Source: Acidimicrobiales bacterium
Lineage (GTDB): Bacteria > Actinomycetota > Acidimicrobiia > Acidimicrobiales > SZUA-35
Direction of reading: 5' to 3'
Length of the DNA: 54,532 nucleotides
Assembly (NCBI GenBank): GCA_020630195.1
Contig: JAHDBV010000022.1
Span: 583 to 55,114 of the forward strand
Position 1 is the first letter of the stretch. Every line of letters starts with the position of its first letter. Shown piece after piece: positions 7,350 to 17,529 of this stretch. Under the pieces are notes generated by a model. The model ran no database searches, was not told where the DNA came from, and saw nothing but the letters and a program-made list of their open reading frames with translations. The position numbers and the translations under genes were made by a program.

Positions 7350-8751
7350 GGACGGGCTTCGCCTTCCAGAAGTAGTTGTGCACGCCGTTGGCGGTGAGGA
7401 GCCGACGGAAGGTCATCTCGACCCGGTTGCCGATCTTCACGTCGGCCGCGTCGGCGTCGGTCAGCTCACACCCGAAGCGCCCGCCGCCATCGAAGTCGAT
7501 CACGACGGCGATCGTGGGTGGCGACGGGGAGAACGCGAGCCGGTCGATCGTGAAGGTGGCCACGGTCGCCTGCTTGTCGGCCATGGGGACCCGCTCCATG
7601 TCGTCGACGGTCGCCCCCTTCACCGAGACCCGTTGGGGTGGCAGATGCACCGCGCCGCTGCTGCGGTCCCGCGACCCGACGAACGCGTACTTCCAGTCCT
7701 CGGAGCGGAACGACGGCGGCGCGGCCGGTGAGGCCGGGTCGGGGCGGCGTGGCGGCTCCCGATCGAGGAAGCCCCGCCAGGTGAGGAAGGTCGTGTAGTC
7801 GAGGCCGTCGTCGCCGGCGGCGATCTGGTCGGCCACGGGGTCGGCCGCGCGGAAGTCGGTGATGGCGTCGGTCGTGCGGTACACCCCGACGTCGCAGCCG
7901 TCCGCGAGGTGCACGACCATGATCGTCGTGCCGGGGGCGGCTTCGTCGAGCACCGACGTGAGCACCAGCCCGGCGTGGGGCGTGCCGGTGTTGCCGATCA
8001 CCTGGCTCAGATCGTCGGCGATCCGTGTGCCACCGAGACCGGCGGCCCGGGCGGCGCCGCGCACCGCTCGGGCGTGCAGACCCGTGACGATCGCGACGTC
8101 GATGTCGTCGACGCTCAGGCCGGTGTCGTCGAGGGCCGCCTCGACGGCCTCGGTCACGAGCGGGAGATAGGCGTGCTCGCCGAACCGCTCCTCCCAGACA
8201 CGGGAGTGGTCCCAACCCGGGATGCGCCATCGGTCCAGGAACTCGGCCGTGGTGGAGGCGCCACCGAGCCACTCGGCGACCACCGGTCCGTCGTCGTCGG
8301 AGCCGATGAGCCAGGCCATGCCGGCGTCACCGAGATTCGCCTCGTCGCCGGAGGTCGGGCGACCGGTGCGCAGGTCGGAGGCCGCGACGAGGGTCGGCCG
8401 GGAGCCCTCGAGCGCCGCCCGCAGCGCGGCGTTGACCGAACGGGGCGCGCCCACGACGTCACCGGCGAAGACCGTCTTCGGCACGTCGAGCACGGCGTGC
8501 AGCACCGTGGCGTTGGTCTTGTCGAGGTAGGGCGGGGTGGCCGAGGAGAAGGTGATCGCCGCGGGCACCACGTCACCCGCGGTGCGCATCGCCCGGCGGG
8601 CCGCCTCGACGGCCATCGACGTGGCGTCCTCGTCGTAGGAGGCGACGCTGCGTGTGCCACGGCCACCGCCGGCGCCCATGGCCGCGTTGATCGTGGCGCC
8701 CCGCAGCCGGTGATGGGGCACGTAGGCCCCGTAGCTGATGATCCCCCGCAT
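7342..8751 (-). CDS. HMG-CoA-synthase-like / DUF35 OB-fold fusion, catalytic residues apparently lost
   Basis: A 469-residue protein. Residues 1 to about 320 have the thiolase fold of the HMG-CoA synthase family (MRGIISYGAYVPHHRL start; IGNTGTPHAGLVL late). Residues from about 330 form a DUF35 domain: a degenerate rubredoxin-like ribbon (KYAFVGSRDRSSGAVHLPP, no cysteines) and an OB fold. Aligned by eye, the nucleophilic Cys position (D-I-V-N-A-C in active enzymes) reads DVVGAP with Pro103. The general-base Glu region has Ser about 70, and the FH position reads VT near 223. It is therefore probably not a working HMG-CoA synthase, but may bind acyl-CoA or scaffold a partner thiolase. AAGGGG lies six bases before ATG 8751. 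Confidence 0.85.
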   Translation of the reverse strand: MRGIISYGAYVPHHRLRGATINAAMGAGGGRGTRSVASYDEDATSMAVEAARRAMRTAGDVVPAAITFSSATPPYLDKTNATVLHAVLDVPKTVFAGDVVGAPRSVNAALRAALEGSRPTLVAASDLRTGRPTSGDEANLGDAGMAWLIGSDDDGPVVAEWLGGASTTAEFLDRWRIPGWDHSRVWEERFGEHAYLPLVTEAVEAALDDTGLSVDDIDVAIVTGLHARAVRGAARAAGLGGTRIADDLSQVIGNTGTPHAGLVLTSVLDEAAPGTTIMVVHLADGCDVGVYRTTDAITDFRAADPVADQIAAGDDGLDYTTFLTWRGFLDREPPRRPDPASPAAPPSFRSEDWKYAFVGSRDRSSGAVHLPPQRVSVKGATVDDMERVPMADKQATVATFTIDRLAFSPSPPTIAVVIDFDGGGRFGCELTDADAADVKIGNRVEMTFRRLLTANGVHNYFWKAKPVRD

Positions 8752-8843
8752 CCGATTCCCCTTCCGGTCGACTCCGGCGAACCTAGGGGACCCGATCCGT
8801 CACGCACCAGCGACGTCCCGCCGGGGCCGGGATGCGGCGGCGC

Positions 8844-9464
8844 TCAGGTGTAGAAGGGGTTCTCGCCGGCCGTGTGATCGGTGGCGTCGATGACCTCGTC
8901 GATCTCGGGGATGGCGTCCTTGAGCATCTTGGTGATGCCTTCGCGCAGCGTCATGGCCGAGGCCGCACAGCCCTGGCAGCCGCCGCCCATGGTGACCACC
9001 ACGTTGTTCCCGTCGACGCCCACGAGGGTCGCGAACCCGCCGTGGCTGGCGAGTGCCGGGTTGACGGCCTGCTCGAGCACCATCTGGGCCTGGGTGGCGA
9101 GGTCGCCCTCGAGCTTGAGATCGAGGCCCTCGAGCGGGTCGGGCTGGTTCGGGTTCTTGATGACGAGGCCCTGCCCGGTGGAGGGCACGTCGAGCGAAGC
9201 GCCGGCGAGCGACGTGGCCGAGTCGGCCGGCACGATCACCGTGAGTTCGTCGTGGTCGCCCTGGTGGTAGACGAGGTCGTCGTCGGCGGCCTCGTCGAGC
9301 GAGACGAGATCGAGGGCGTAGGAGAACTCGGTCATGTTCGCCCCGGTGATCGCGACCCGGAGTGCGGTGTTGACCGGATCGGGCTCGGAGGCGCGCACCT
9401 CGAGCACGACCGCGAGTGCGGCCTCGGAGACGGTGAGCGGAGTGGTGACGACGGCCTCGGTCAT
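8844..9464 (-). CDS. nfuA: NfuA-like Fe-S cluster carrier
   Basis: A 206-residue protein with a degenerate A-type (HesB-like) N-terminal domain (1 to about 105, lacking the three cluster cysteines) and a C-terminal NifU domain with CxxC at Cys163/Cys166 (GGGCQGCAAS). This is the NfuA architecture, which carries a 4Fe-4S cluster bridged between two subunits and delivers it to target enzymes. The start at ATG 9464 follows TAGCCT by seven bases, a probable leaderless promoter. It is encoded singly, between the HMGCS-like gene and the ABC-F gene. Confidence 0.88.
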   Translation of the reverse strand: MTEAVVTTPLTVSEAALAVVLEVRASEPDPVNTALRVAITGANMTEFSYALDLVSLDEAADDDLVYHQGDHDELTVIVPADSATSLAGASLDVPSTGQGLVIKNPNQPDPLEGLDLKLEGDLATQAQMVLEQAVNPALASHGGFATLVGVDGNNVVVTMGGGCQGCAASAMTLREGITKMLKDAIPEIDEVIDATDHTAGENPFYT

Positions 9465-9531
9465 GGACGGGAGGCTACCGACGCGGGCGACCCCGCCACG
9501 AAGCCGGGACGGGTTCGTGTCCCCCGAACCG

Positions 9532-11283
<1,752 letters not shown>

Positions 11284-11327
11284 CGGAGCTCCGCCGTGGT
11301 CGGGGTGGGGTCGGGCAGACTGCGCTC

Positions 11328-12062
11328 GTGTCCGACGACGCCGTGCGACCCGACCCCCTGCCGGTGAAGCTGCCGGGCCGCGGTATCCGCCTCGCCGGCC
11401 GGGTGCTGCCGGGCATCGGCCGGGTGAACCGTTCGATCCCGGTCCACACCGAGTGGTGGAGCGAACACAACGCCACCCAACCACTGGGAGGCCCGGCGCT
11501 GGTGGCCATCGGGGACTCGACCGCACTGGGCATCGGGGCGTCGCATCCCGACCGAGGCTACGTGGGTCGCCTCGCGGCGCGGACCGACGCCGACGTGGCG
11601 ACCTTCAACCTCGCCATGTCGGGGGCACGGGTGCGCGACGCGCTCGATCGCCAGCTGCCCCAGGCGGCCCGGCTGCTGGGCGGCATCGGTGAGGCCCTGG
11701 TGACGTGTGGGATCGGCTCGAACGACGTCTTCTGGGACCGCACCGACGACCTGCACGATCAGCTCGACCAGCTGCTCGACGCACTGGACGACCTCGACAC
11801 CCCCGTCGTCCTGCTCGACATCGCCGGGCGATCCGGAACCGCCCGGCGGGCCCGCCGGCATCTGCGTGCCGGGGCCGAGCGGCTCGGATTCGGGATGGCT
11901 CCGGTCTGGGACTGGCCGATGGGCGGGCTCGGGGCACTCGCGTCCGACCGCTTCCACCCGAACGACCGTGGCTACGGCCACATGGTCACGAAGCTCGCAC
12001 CGGAGGTCCACGATCGGGCGCCGGCGATCGTGCCGGACCCCTCCGCCGAGGCGTCCGGCTGA
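11328..12062 (+). CDS. SGNH/GDSL-family hydrolase
   Basis: A 244-residue esterase-like protein. Block I is AIGDSTALGIGA (nucleophile Ser about 65), block II is LAMSGARV, block III is GIGSNDVFW and block V is DRFHPND with the catalytic Asp and His. No signal peptide is evident, so it is probably cytosolic. The family hydrolyses acyl or acetyl esters; the substrate is unknown. It starts at GTG 11328 with CAGACT six bases upstream, consistent with a leaderless transcript. The DUF3097 gene follows 28 bases later with its own promoter-like box. Confidence 0.85.
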   Translation: MSDDAVRPDPLPVKLPGRGIRLAGRVLPGIGRVNRSIPVHTEWWSEHNATQPLGGPALVAIGDSTALGIGASHPDRGYVGRLAARTDADVATFNLAMSGARVRDALDRQLPQAARLLGGIGEALVTCGIGSNDVFWDRTDDLHDQLDQLLDALDDLDTPVVLLDIAGRSGTARRARRHLRAGAERLGFGMAPVWDWPMGGLGALASDRFHPNDRGYGHMVTKLAPEVHDRAPAIVPDPSAEASG

Positions 12063-12090
12063 GCACGACACCGCTCGCTAGCGTGCCCCC

Positions 12091-12945
12091 GTGCCCGATG
12101 CCCGCCCACCCCGCCGACCCGGCACCCTGCCCGACCGGATCGATCTCGACGCACCCCGCCGTCGACGCCCGACCTACCCCGACCACCCCGCCGAACCCGG
12201 CACCCGCGTCCGGCATCGGGGCTCGGGCACCGTCGGCACGATCCGGCGGTTCCGGGCGACCCATGTCGAGATCGAGACCCGCACGGGCCGACTCGAGCTC
12301 CTGCCGATCTCGGCGGGCGCCTTCGAGGTCGCGGGGCCCGACCGCCGCCCGATGGCGGTGACGCTCGTCGCGCCCCGGCCGAAGGCGGCCGGCGCCCCGA
12401 AGGTGACCGCGTCGGGGTCGGTCGCCGTCGCCGGGGCCCCCGCGCGTGTCGCCCGGGCGTCGCGGATCCTCGTCGAGGGCCGCCACGACGCGGAGCTCGT
12501 GGAGAAGGTCTGGGGTGCCGATCTGCGGGTCGAAGGGGTCGTCGTCGAGCCCCTGCACGGCGCCGACGACCTCGCCGCCGTGGTCCGCGGCTTCGGGCCC
12601 CGCCCCGGCCGCCGACTCGGGATCCTGCTCGACCATCTGATCGACGGCACGAAGGAGTCACGGATCGCGGCCGGTGTCGACCACCCCGATGTGTTGATCA
12701 CCGGGCACCGCTACGTCGACATCTGGCAGGCCGTGCGGCCCGCCGTGGTCGGGATCGAGGCGTGGCCCGTGATCCCGAAGGGTCAGGACTGGAAGCGTGG
12801 GGTCCTGCGTGAACTCGGCGTCCGGGGCGAGCCGGGCCAGTTCTGGCAGGCACTGCTCGGCAAGGTCTCGACCTACGCCGACCTCGAAGCCGACCTCGTC
12901 GGCGCCGTCGAGCAGCTCATCGACTTCGTGGCGCCGCCGGAGTGA
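12091..12945 (+). CDS. DUF3097 family protein with Toprim-like motifs
   Basis: A 284-residue protein matching the actinobacterial DUF3097 family in length and sequence style. The N-terminal 90 residues hold a small beta-rich region (GSGTVGTIRRF). The central part reads ILVEGRHDAELVEKVWG (Glu129, Asp133) and later GILLDHLIDGTKES (Asp181, Asp185). This order of a hydrophobic strand ending in E-G, then a strand ending in D-x-x-x-D, resembles a Toprim metal site as in RNase M5 and DnaG; the assignment is mine. It starts at GTG 12091, six bases after TAGCGT. Its 3' end overlaps the convergent GGDEF-EAL gene by 29 bases. Biochemical function is unknown. Confidence 0.82.
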   Translation: MPDARPPRRPGTLPDRIDLDAPRRRRPTYPDHPAEPGTRVRHRGSGTVGTIRRFRATHVEIETRTGRLELLPISAGAFEVAGPDRRPMAVTLVAPRPKAAGAPKVTASGSVAVAGAPARVARASRILVEGRHDAELVEKVWGADLRVEGVVVEPLHGADDLAAVVRGFGPRPGRRLGILLDHLIDGTKESRIAAGVDHPDVLITGHRYVDIWQAVRPAVVGIEAWPVIPKGQDWKRGVLRELGVRGEPGQFWQALLGKVSTYADLEADLVGAVEQLIDFVAPPE

Positions 12946-14593
12946 TCAGGCTGGCGGGCAGGTCGCCCGGCGTGGCCGGCACCTGGGTGTGCAGCGGCGA
13001 CGCGGCGTGGGCCTGCGACGGCGGCATCGGCGGCACGGCCCCGGGCGGGGGAGGCGGCGTGTGGGCCGCACCCTGCTGCTCACGGAACCACGCGGCCGGG
13101 TTGATCTTGTCGGCCGGCACGGGCGGGTTGAACAGGTAGCCCTGCTGGATCTCGACCCCGAGGTCGATCAGCTGACGGGCCTGTTCGGGGGTCTCGACAC
13201 CCTCGGCGACCACGGTGAGGTCGAGGGCGGTGGCCATCGACACGATCGCGTCGATGATCGCCGTGTTCACGGCGCCGTTGCGCATGTCGTGCACGAACGA
13301 CTTGTCGATCTTCAGCGACTCGACCATGTCGAACTGCTTGATGTAGCTGAGCGACGACTGACCGGTGCCGAAGTCGTCGATGGCGAGGCGCACACCGAGG
13401 GCCTGGAGCTCACGGAGCACGTTGAGACCGTCGAGGTGATCGACGATCACGTCCTCGGTGATCTCGAGCGTGAGCTGCGAGGGCGGCAGGCCCGACCAGC
13501 TCAGCACCTCCGACACGAGATAGGGGAAGGTGTTGTCGAGCAGCTGCTGCTCGGCGACGTTGACACCCATCCGCACGTTGCGGGCACCGGGGTTCTGGTG
13601 GTTCCACACGGCCAACTGGGCACACGCTTCCCGCAGCACCAGCTCGCCGAGGCGGGCCATCATGGCGGCCTCCTCCGCGACGGGCAGGAACGCCCCCGGG
13701 CCGAGCAGGCCACGGGTGGGGTGGTTCCAGCGGATGAGGGCCTCGAACGAGGAGAGCTGCTGGGTGCGCACGTTCACGAGCGGCTGGTAGTGCACGACGA
13801 ACTGGCTCTCGGAGAACGCCGAGGTGAGGTCCCGTTCGGTGTCGAGACGGACGACGGCGGCCTTGCGTTGCTCGTCGTCGAAGATCGCGTAGCCCGACTT
13901 GGCCTTCTTGGCCTTGTACATGGCGGCGTCCGCGTCACGGACGAGCTCCTCGGCCGATCGCACGTCGCCGGGGCGGGAGACGGCGATGCCGATGGAGGTC
14001 GACATGACCTGCGAGCCGCCCCGGAGCGACACCGGCTCGGTGAACGCCTTGAGGATCGACTTGGCGACGGCGGTGACCGACGCCTCGGAGATCAGGTCGC
14101 GGCACACGACGACGAACTCGTCGCCACCGAAGCGGCCGACGATGTCGGAGGACCGCACGGTCTTCTCGAGCCGGGCGGCGATGATGCGCAGCAGCTCGTC
14201 GCCGGCGTCGTGACCCATGGAGTCGTTGATGACCTTGAAGCGGTCGAGGTCGAGGAAGAGCACACCGACCACCGTGTCGGAGGTCTTGGCCCGCTCGATC
14301 GAGTCGCCGAGTTCACGGAACAGCCCGATGCGGTTGGTGAGGCCGGTGAGCGTGTCGTGGTTCGCCTGGTGTTCGGTCTCGGCGAGATAGCGGTGCTCGT
14401 GGCGATTGCGCCACGCGATGACGAGGGAGACGAGTGCGGCGGACGCCGCGGCGGCCAATCCCGCGGCGAGTCGGTCCGTGGCGCTGCCGTCCGCGGAGAA
14501 CACGACCGCGAGCAACGCCCACAGCATCGCCCCGGCGATGCCGCCGGCGAGCACGAGAAGGGGTGCCCGGATTTCGGAACGGCCATTACTCAT
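12917..14593 (-). CDS. GGDEF-EAL cyclic-di-GMP protein, membrane-anchored
   Basis: A 558-residue protein with two N-terminal membrane segments (about 11-32 and 43-61). Next comes a GGDEF domain with intact GGDEF (156-160) and an RSSD inhibitory I-site five residues earlier (147-150), then an EAL domain starting near 255 with EAL at 284-286 and IDDFGTGQSSL. Both domains look potentially active, so it may make and/or degrade cyclic-di-GMP at the membrane. A Pro/Ala-rich tail of about 50 residues follows. There is no periplasmic sensor domain. ATG 14593 is preferred over a GTG at 14611 because AGGA sits about seven bases before it. It converges on DUF3097 and diverges from the HEPN gene. Confidence 0.92.
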   Translation of the reverse strand: MSNGRSEIRAPLLVLAGGIAGAMLWALLAVVFSADGSATDRLAAGLAAAASAALVSLVIAWRNRHEHRYLAETEHQANHDTLTGLTNRIGLFRELGDSIERAKTSDTVVGVLFLDLDRFKVINDSMGHDAGDELLRIIAARLEKTVRSSDIVGRFGGDEFVVVCRDLISEASVTAVAKSILKAFTEPVSLRGGSQVMSTSIGIAVSRPGDVRSAEELVRDADAAMYKAKKAKSGYAIFDDEQRKAAVVRLDTERDLTSAFSESQFVVHYQPLVNVRTQQLSSFEALIRWNHPTRGLLGPGAFLPVAEEAAMMARLGELVLREACAQLAVWNHQNPGARNVRMGVNVAEQQLLDNTFPYLVSEVLSWSGLPPSQLTLEITEDVIVDHLDGLNVLRELQALGVRLAIDDFGTGQSSLSYIKQFDMVESLKIDKSFVHDMRNGAVNTAIIDAIVSMATALDLTVVAEGVETPEQARQLIDLGVEIQQGYLFNPPVPADKINPAAWFREQQGAAHTPPPPPGAVPPMPPSQAHAASPLHTQVPATPGDLPASLITPAAPRSR

Positions 14594-14705
14594 CGAGAGT
14601 CCTAACGGCACCGCGGGCCCGAGATTGAGTGATCCGACCGTGGGGTGACCGACCCAATCGATTCAGGCTCAGGTTCGGCCGCCGGATGCCGATTCCAGGA
14701 GGGAG

Positions 14706-15479
14706 ATGTGTGCCGCTCCGTCATCCCGCCCCGATCTGGACCTGTCCCGCCACTCGCTGCTCGGCGAGGGGTTCCAGCGCCTCGCGCACGGACTCGGGCC
14801 GTTCATCGACCCGCGGATGGCCGAGTACTTCGACGACGAGCACACCTGGAACGAGGTCGCCGCCGACCGGATGGGCCGCGGCGTCGAGGCCGGCACCGGC
14901 GATCCGCTGTTCCAGCTCCTGGTGTTGCGGCGGTTCTGGGGGCCGGTCTTCGCCGACCACTTCTCCGCGGATCTGCGATCGCTCATCGGCCAGCTGATCG
15001 AAGCGCGCAACCTCTGGGCCCACTTCTCCCTGCCCGACGATCCCGACTACCTCGACCGCATCCTGTTGGGGCTCGAGCGGCTCCTCGCTCCGGTCGAACC
15101 CGAAGGCGCCACCGAGCTCCGCACCCTGCGCAGTCGCCTCCGCGACCCGATCGCCGACGACGACGGACCCCCGCTCGAGCGGCCCGACACCGACGCACTC
15201 GAGCTCCGCTCCCAGCTGTCGGAGACCGAGCTCGCCTTCGAGCGGCTCCAGGGTGAACACATGAACCTGGCCCGCCAGCTCGAGACCCGTCGCCGGGCCG
15301 AAGCCGGCGCCAAGCTCCAGCTGACCGCCGCCGAGCAGCGGCTGCTCGAGCTCCAGGACCGCTCCGAGGCCCTGGAGGATCAGCTCCAGAACTTCTCGCT
15401 GTCGAAGGACCGCATGGAGTGGCTCTTCGTCTCGCTGTTGGCGGTGCTCCTGCTCGTCATGGCGCTCGTCGTCGCCTGA
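14706..15479 (+). CDS. Swt1-like HEPN domain protein with coiled coil and C-terminal membrane anchor
   Basis: A 257-residue protein. Residues about 10-130 are helical and resemble the Swt1-type HEPN domain, with the catalytic Rx4H motif RNLWAH (Arg101, His106). Residues about 165-240 form a coiled coil rich in Glu, Leu and Arg (SQLSETELAFERLQGEHM). The last 18 residues (WLFVSLLAVLLLVMALVV) are a single membrane helix, giving a tail-anchored topology with the HEPN domain in the cytosol. HEPN proteins with Rx4H are commonly RNases. No partner nucleotidyltransferase or helicase is adjacent. AGGAGG lies three bases before ATG 14706, a close spacing. RNase function is inferred from the motif only. 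Confidence 0.8.
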   Translation: MCAAPSSRPDLDLSRHSLLGEGFQRLAHGLGPFIDPRMAEYFDDEHTWNEVAADRMGRGVEAGTGDPLFQLLVLRRFWGPVFADHFSADLRSLIGQLIEARNLWAHFSLPDDPDYLDRILLGLERLLAPVEPEGATELRTLRSRLRDPIADDDGPPLERPDTDALELRSQLSETELAFERLQGEHMNLARQLETRRRAEAGAKLQLTAAEQRLLELQDRSEALEDQLQNFSLSKDRMEWLFVSLLAVLLLVMALVVA

Positions 15480-15517
15480 CCGGCGGCGCCCCCGGGCCCG
15501 GCTCTAGGGTCACGCCC

Positions 15518-16288
15518 ATGGAGATGCGCCTCGACGACAAGACCGCTCTGATCACGGGCGGCTCCCGTGGGATCGGCAAGGCGATCGCGTCGACGTTCGC
15601 CGCGGCGGGCGCCTCGGTGATGCTGGTCTCCCGCAAACCGGAGGGCCTCGAGGCCGCCGCCGCGGAGATCACCGCCGAGACCGGCGGCGAGGTGGCCTGG
15701 CACGCGGGGAACACCGGCGACCTCGACGTGGCCGAGGCGGCGTGTGCCGCGACCATCGAGCGCTTCGGTTCGCTCGACGTCCTCGTCAACAACGCCGCCA
15801 CGAACCCCTACGCCGGGCCGACCATCGACGTCGACCTCCCCCGCTGGGAGAAGACGATCCAGGTGAACCTGACCGCCCCGATGTTCTGGACCCAGATCGC
15901 CTGGCGCTCGTGGATGGCCGAGCACGGCGGCAACGTGATCAACATCTCCTCGGTCGGCGGCCTGCGGACCAACCCGGTGATCGGGGTCTACGACATGACC
16001 AAGTCGGCCCTCATCCACCTGACCGAGCAGCTGGCCGCCGAACTCGCCCCCGCCGCCCGGGTCAACGCGATCTGCCCCGGCCTCGTCAAGACCGACTTCG
16101 CCCGCCTGTTGTGGGAGGGCGAGAACGGCGACCGGGTGGCCCAGGGATATCCGATGAAGCGTCTCGGCGAAGTCGAGGACATCGCCAATGCCGCCCTCTA
16201 TCTGGCCTCGGATGCCAGCTCCTGGATCACCGGGCAGCACCTCGTGCTCGACGGTGGCGGCCAGGTGGCGTTCACCTCGTTCGGATGA
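15518..16288 (+). CDS. SDR family NAD(P)-dependent oxidoreductase
   Basis: A 256-residue classical short-chain dehydrogenase. It has the cofactor motif TGGSRGIG (about 11-18), NNAAT near 88, and the catalytic Ser (ISSVGG), Tyr and Lys (YDMTK), followed by CPGLVKTDF. It ends with the typical VLDGGGQ segment. It closely resembles FabG-like and glucose-dehydrogenase-like enzymes; the substrate is unknown. Start ATG 15518 lies seven bases after TAGGGT, a probable leaderless promoter, so it is likely transcribed independently of the HEPN gene 38 bases upstream. The site-2 protease gene follows after 34 bases. Confidence 0.9.
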   Translation: MEMRLDDKTALITGGSRGIGKAIASTFAAAGASVMLVSRKPEGLEAAAAEITAETGGEVAWHAGNTGDLDVAEAACAATIERFGSLDVLVNNAATNPYAGPTIDVDLPRWEKTIQVNLTAPMFWTQIAWRSWMAEHGGNVINISSVGGLRTNPVIGVYDMTKSALIHLTEQLAAELAPAARVNAICPGLVKTDFARLLWEGENGDRVAQGYPMKRLGEVEDIANAALYLASDASSWITGQHLVLDGGGQVAFTSFG

Positions 16289-16322
16289 CCGGGATCGGCC
16301 ACCGACCGCGGCGGTGTCGTTG

Positions 16323-17516
16323 ATGGGATTCCGCCTCCCGTCGATCCGCCTCGGCCGCATCATGGGCATCCCCATCCGCGCCGATCTCGGGGTGGCCGTG
16401 CTCGCCGTCGCCGTCGCGTTCACCCTCGGAAGCCAGCTCCTCCCGTTCGCCTTTCCCGAGCGGTCGGTGCCGCTCCGGTGGGGCGCCGCCGTGGTGGGCG
16501 CGCTCGGCTTCGTCGCCTCCGTGCTGTTGCACGAGCTCGGCCACGCCGTGGCGGCCCGGCGCCACGGCATGGGTGTGCGCGGCATCACGCTCTGGGTGCT
16601 CGGCGGGCAGGCCGAACTCGACCGCCTCGCCGACTCCCCCCGGGCCGAGTTCGACGTGGCGGCCGCCGGGCCGGCGGTGAACGCGGCCCTGGCGGGTGTG
16701 TTCTCCGTCGTGGCGTGGTGGATCCATCAGCTCTCCGGTGCACGGATCGGCCCCGGGGTGCTCGCCTGGCTGGCGATCATCAACATCGTCATCGCCGTGT
16801 CGAATCTGATCCCGGTGGCGCCGCTCGACGGTGGACGCATCCTCACCGCCTGGATCTGGGCCCGCCGGGGGGACGCCGAACGAGCCCGCATCATCACCGC
16901 CCGGCTCGGCCTCGGGGTCGGTGTCGCGGCGATCGTGGGCGCCGTGCTCTGGGCGGTGCGTTCCCCGATCGACCCGAACGCCGTGCTCCTCGCGGTGACC
17001 GGCTTCTTCCTCGTGCCCGGCGCACGTTCGGATCTCATCTCCGCCGTCATCCGGCGCCGTCTCGCCACGACACGGATGGCCGACGTGATGTCCCGTCTCG
17101 CTCCCCCGGTCGCCGTCGACGACCAGGCGACCAGGGTCGCCCGCCTCGACGACGGCACGAGCCGCGGCACGGTGGCCGGAGTGGTGCGGTGGACCCACGA
17201 GCCGGTCGGCTTCGTGACGGTCGCGAGCGCCCGCCGCCTCGACGCCCCGGCCGCGTCGATGACCCGGGTCGAGTCGCTGATGACCCCGGTGCGGGAGTTG
17301 GCACGGGCCCGGGCGGACGAACCGGTCGCCGACGTGATCTCCCGCCTCGAGCTGTTCTCCACCGAGGCCGTGATCGGACCGACCGACCCGATCGTCGTGG
17401 AGGACTGGGACGACCGACGGGTCGGCGGGGTCACCCCCGTGGCGTTGGCACCGCTGCTCACCCCGCCGAACTGGTGGGGCCACACGATCATCGACTCGGC
17501 GACCCCCACCGGCTGA
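16323..17516 (+). CDS. Site-2 protease family membrane metalloprotease
   Basis: A 397-residue intramembrane zinc protease. It has about six membrane helices, the zinc motif HELGH (70-74) at the end of the third helix and the third ligand in NLIPVAPLDGGRIL (Asp169). The C-terminal 150 residues after the last helix match the position of a CBS-domain pair but are weakly conserved (VESLMTPVRELARARADEP is the clearest trace). Such S2P proteins cleave membrane-spanning substrates such as anti-sigma factors; none is encoded nearby. The AI-2E family gene begins 13 bases downstream, and the SDR gene ends 34 bases upstream. Confidence 0.92.
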   Translation: MGFRLPSIRLGRIMGIPIRADLGVAVLAVAVAFTLGSQLLPFAFPERSVPLRWGAAVVGALGFVASVLLHELGHAVAARRHGMGVRGITLWVLGGQAELDRLADSPRAEFDVAAAGPAVNAALAGVFSVVAWWIHQLSGARIGPGVLAWLAIINIVIAVSNLIPVAPLDGGRILTAWIWARRGDAERARIITARLGLGVGVAAIVGAVLWAVRSPIDPNAVLLAVTGFFLVPGARSDLISAVIRRRLATTRMADVMSRLAPPVAVDDQATRVARLDDGTSRGTVAGVVRWTHEPVGFVTVASARRLDAPAASMTRVESLMTPVRELARARADEPVADVISRLELFSTEAVIGPTDPIVVEDWDDRRVGGVTPVALAPLLTPPNWWGHTIIDSATPTG

Positions 17517-17529
17517 CTAGGTTCGGGCC

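Noticed and set aside
3818-8751. Thiolase plus HMG-CoA-synthase-like gene as a mevalonate pathway cluster
   Set aside because: Genes are separated by unrelated plus-strand genes, the HMGCS-like protein lacks the catalytic residues, and no reductase or mevalonate kinase gene is present.
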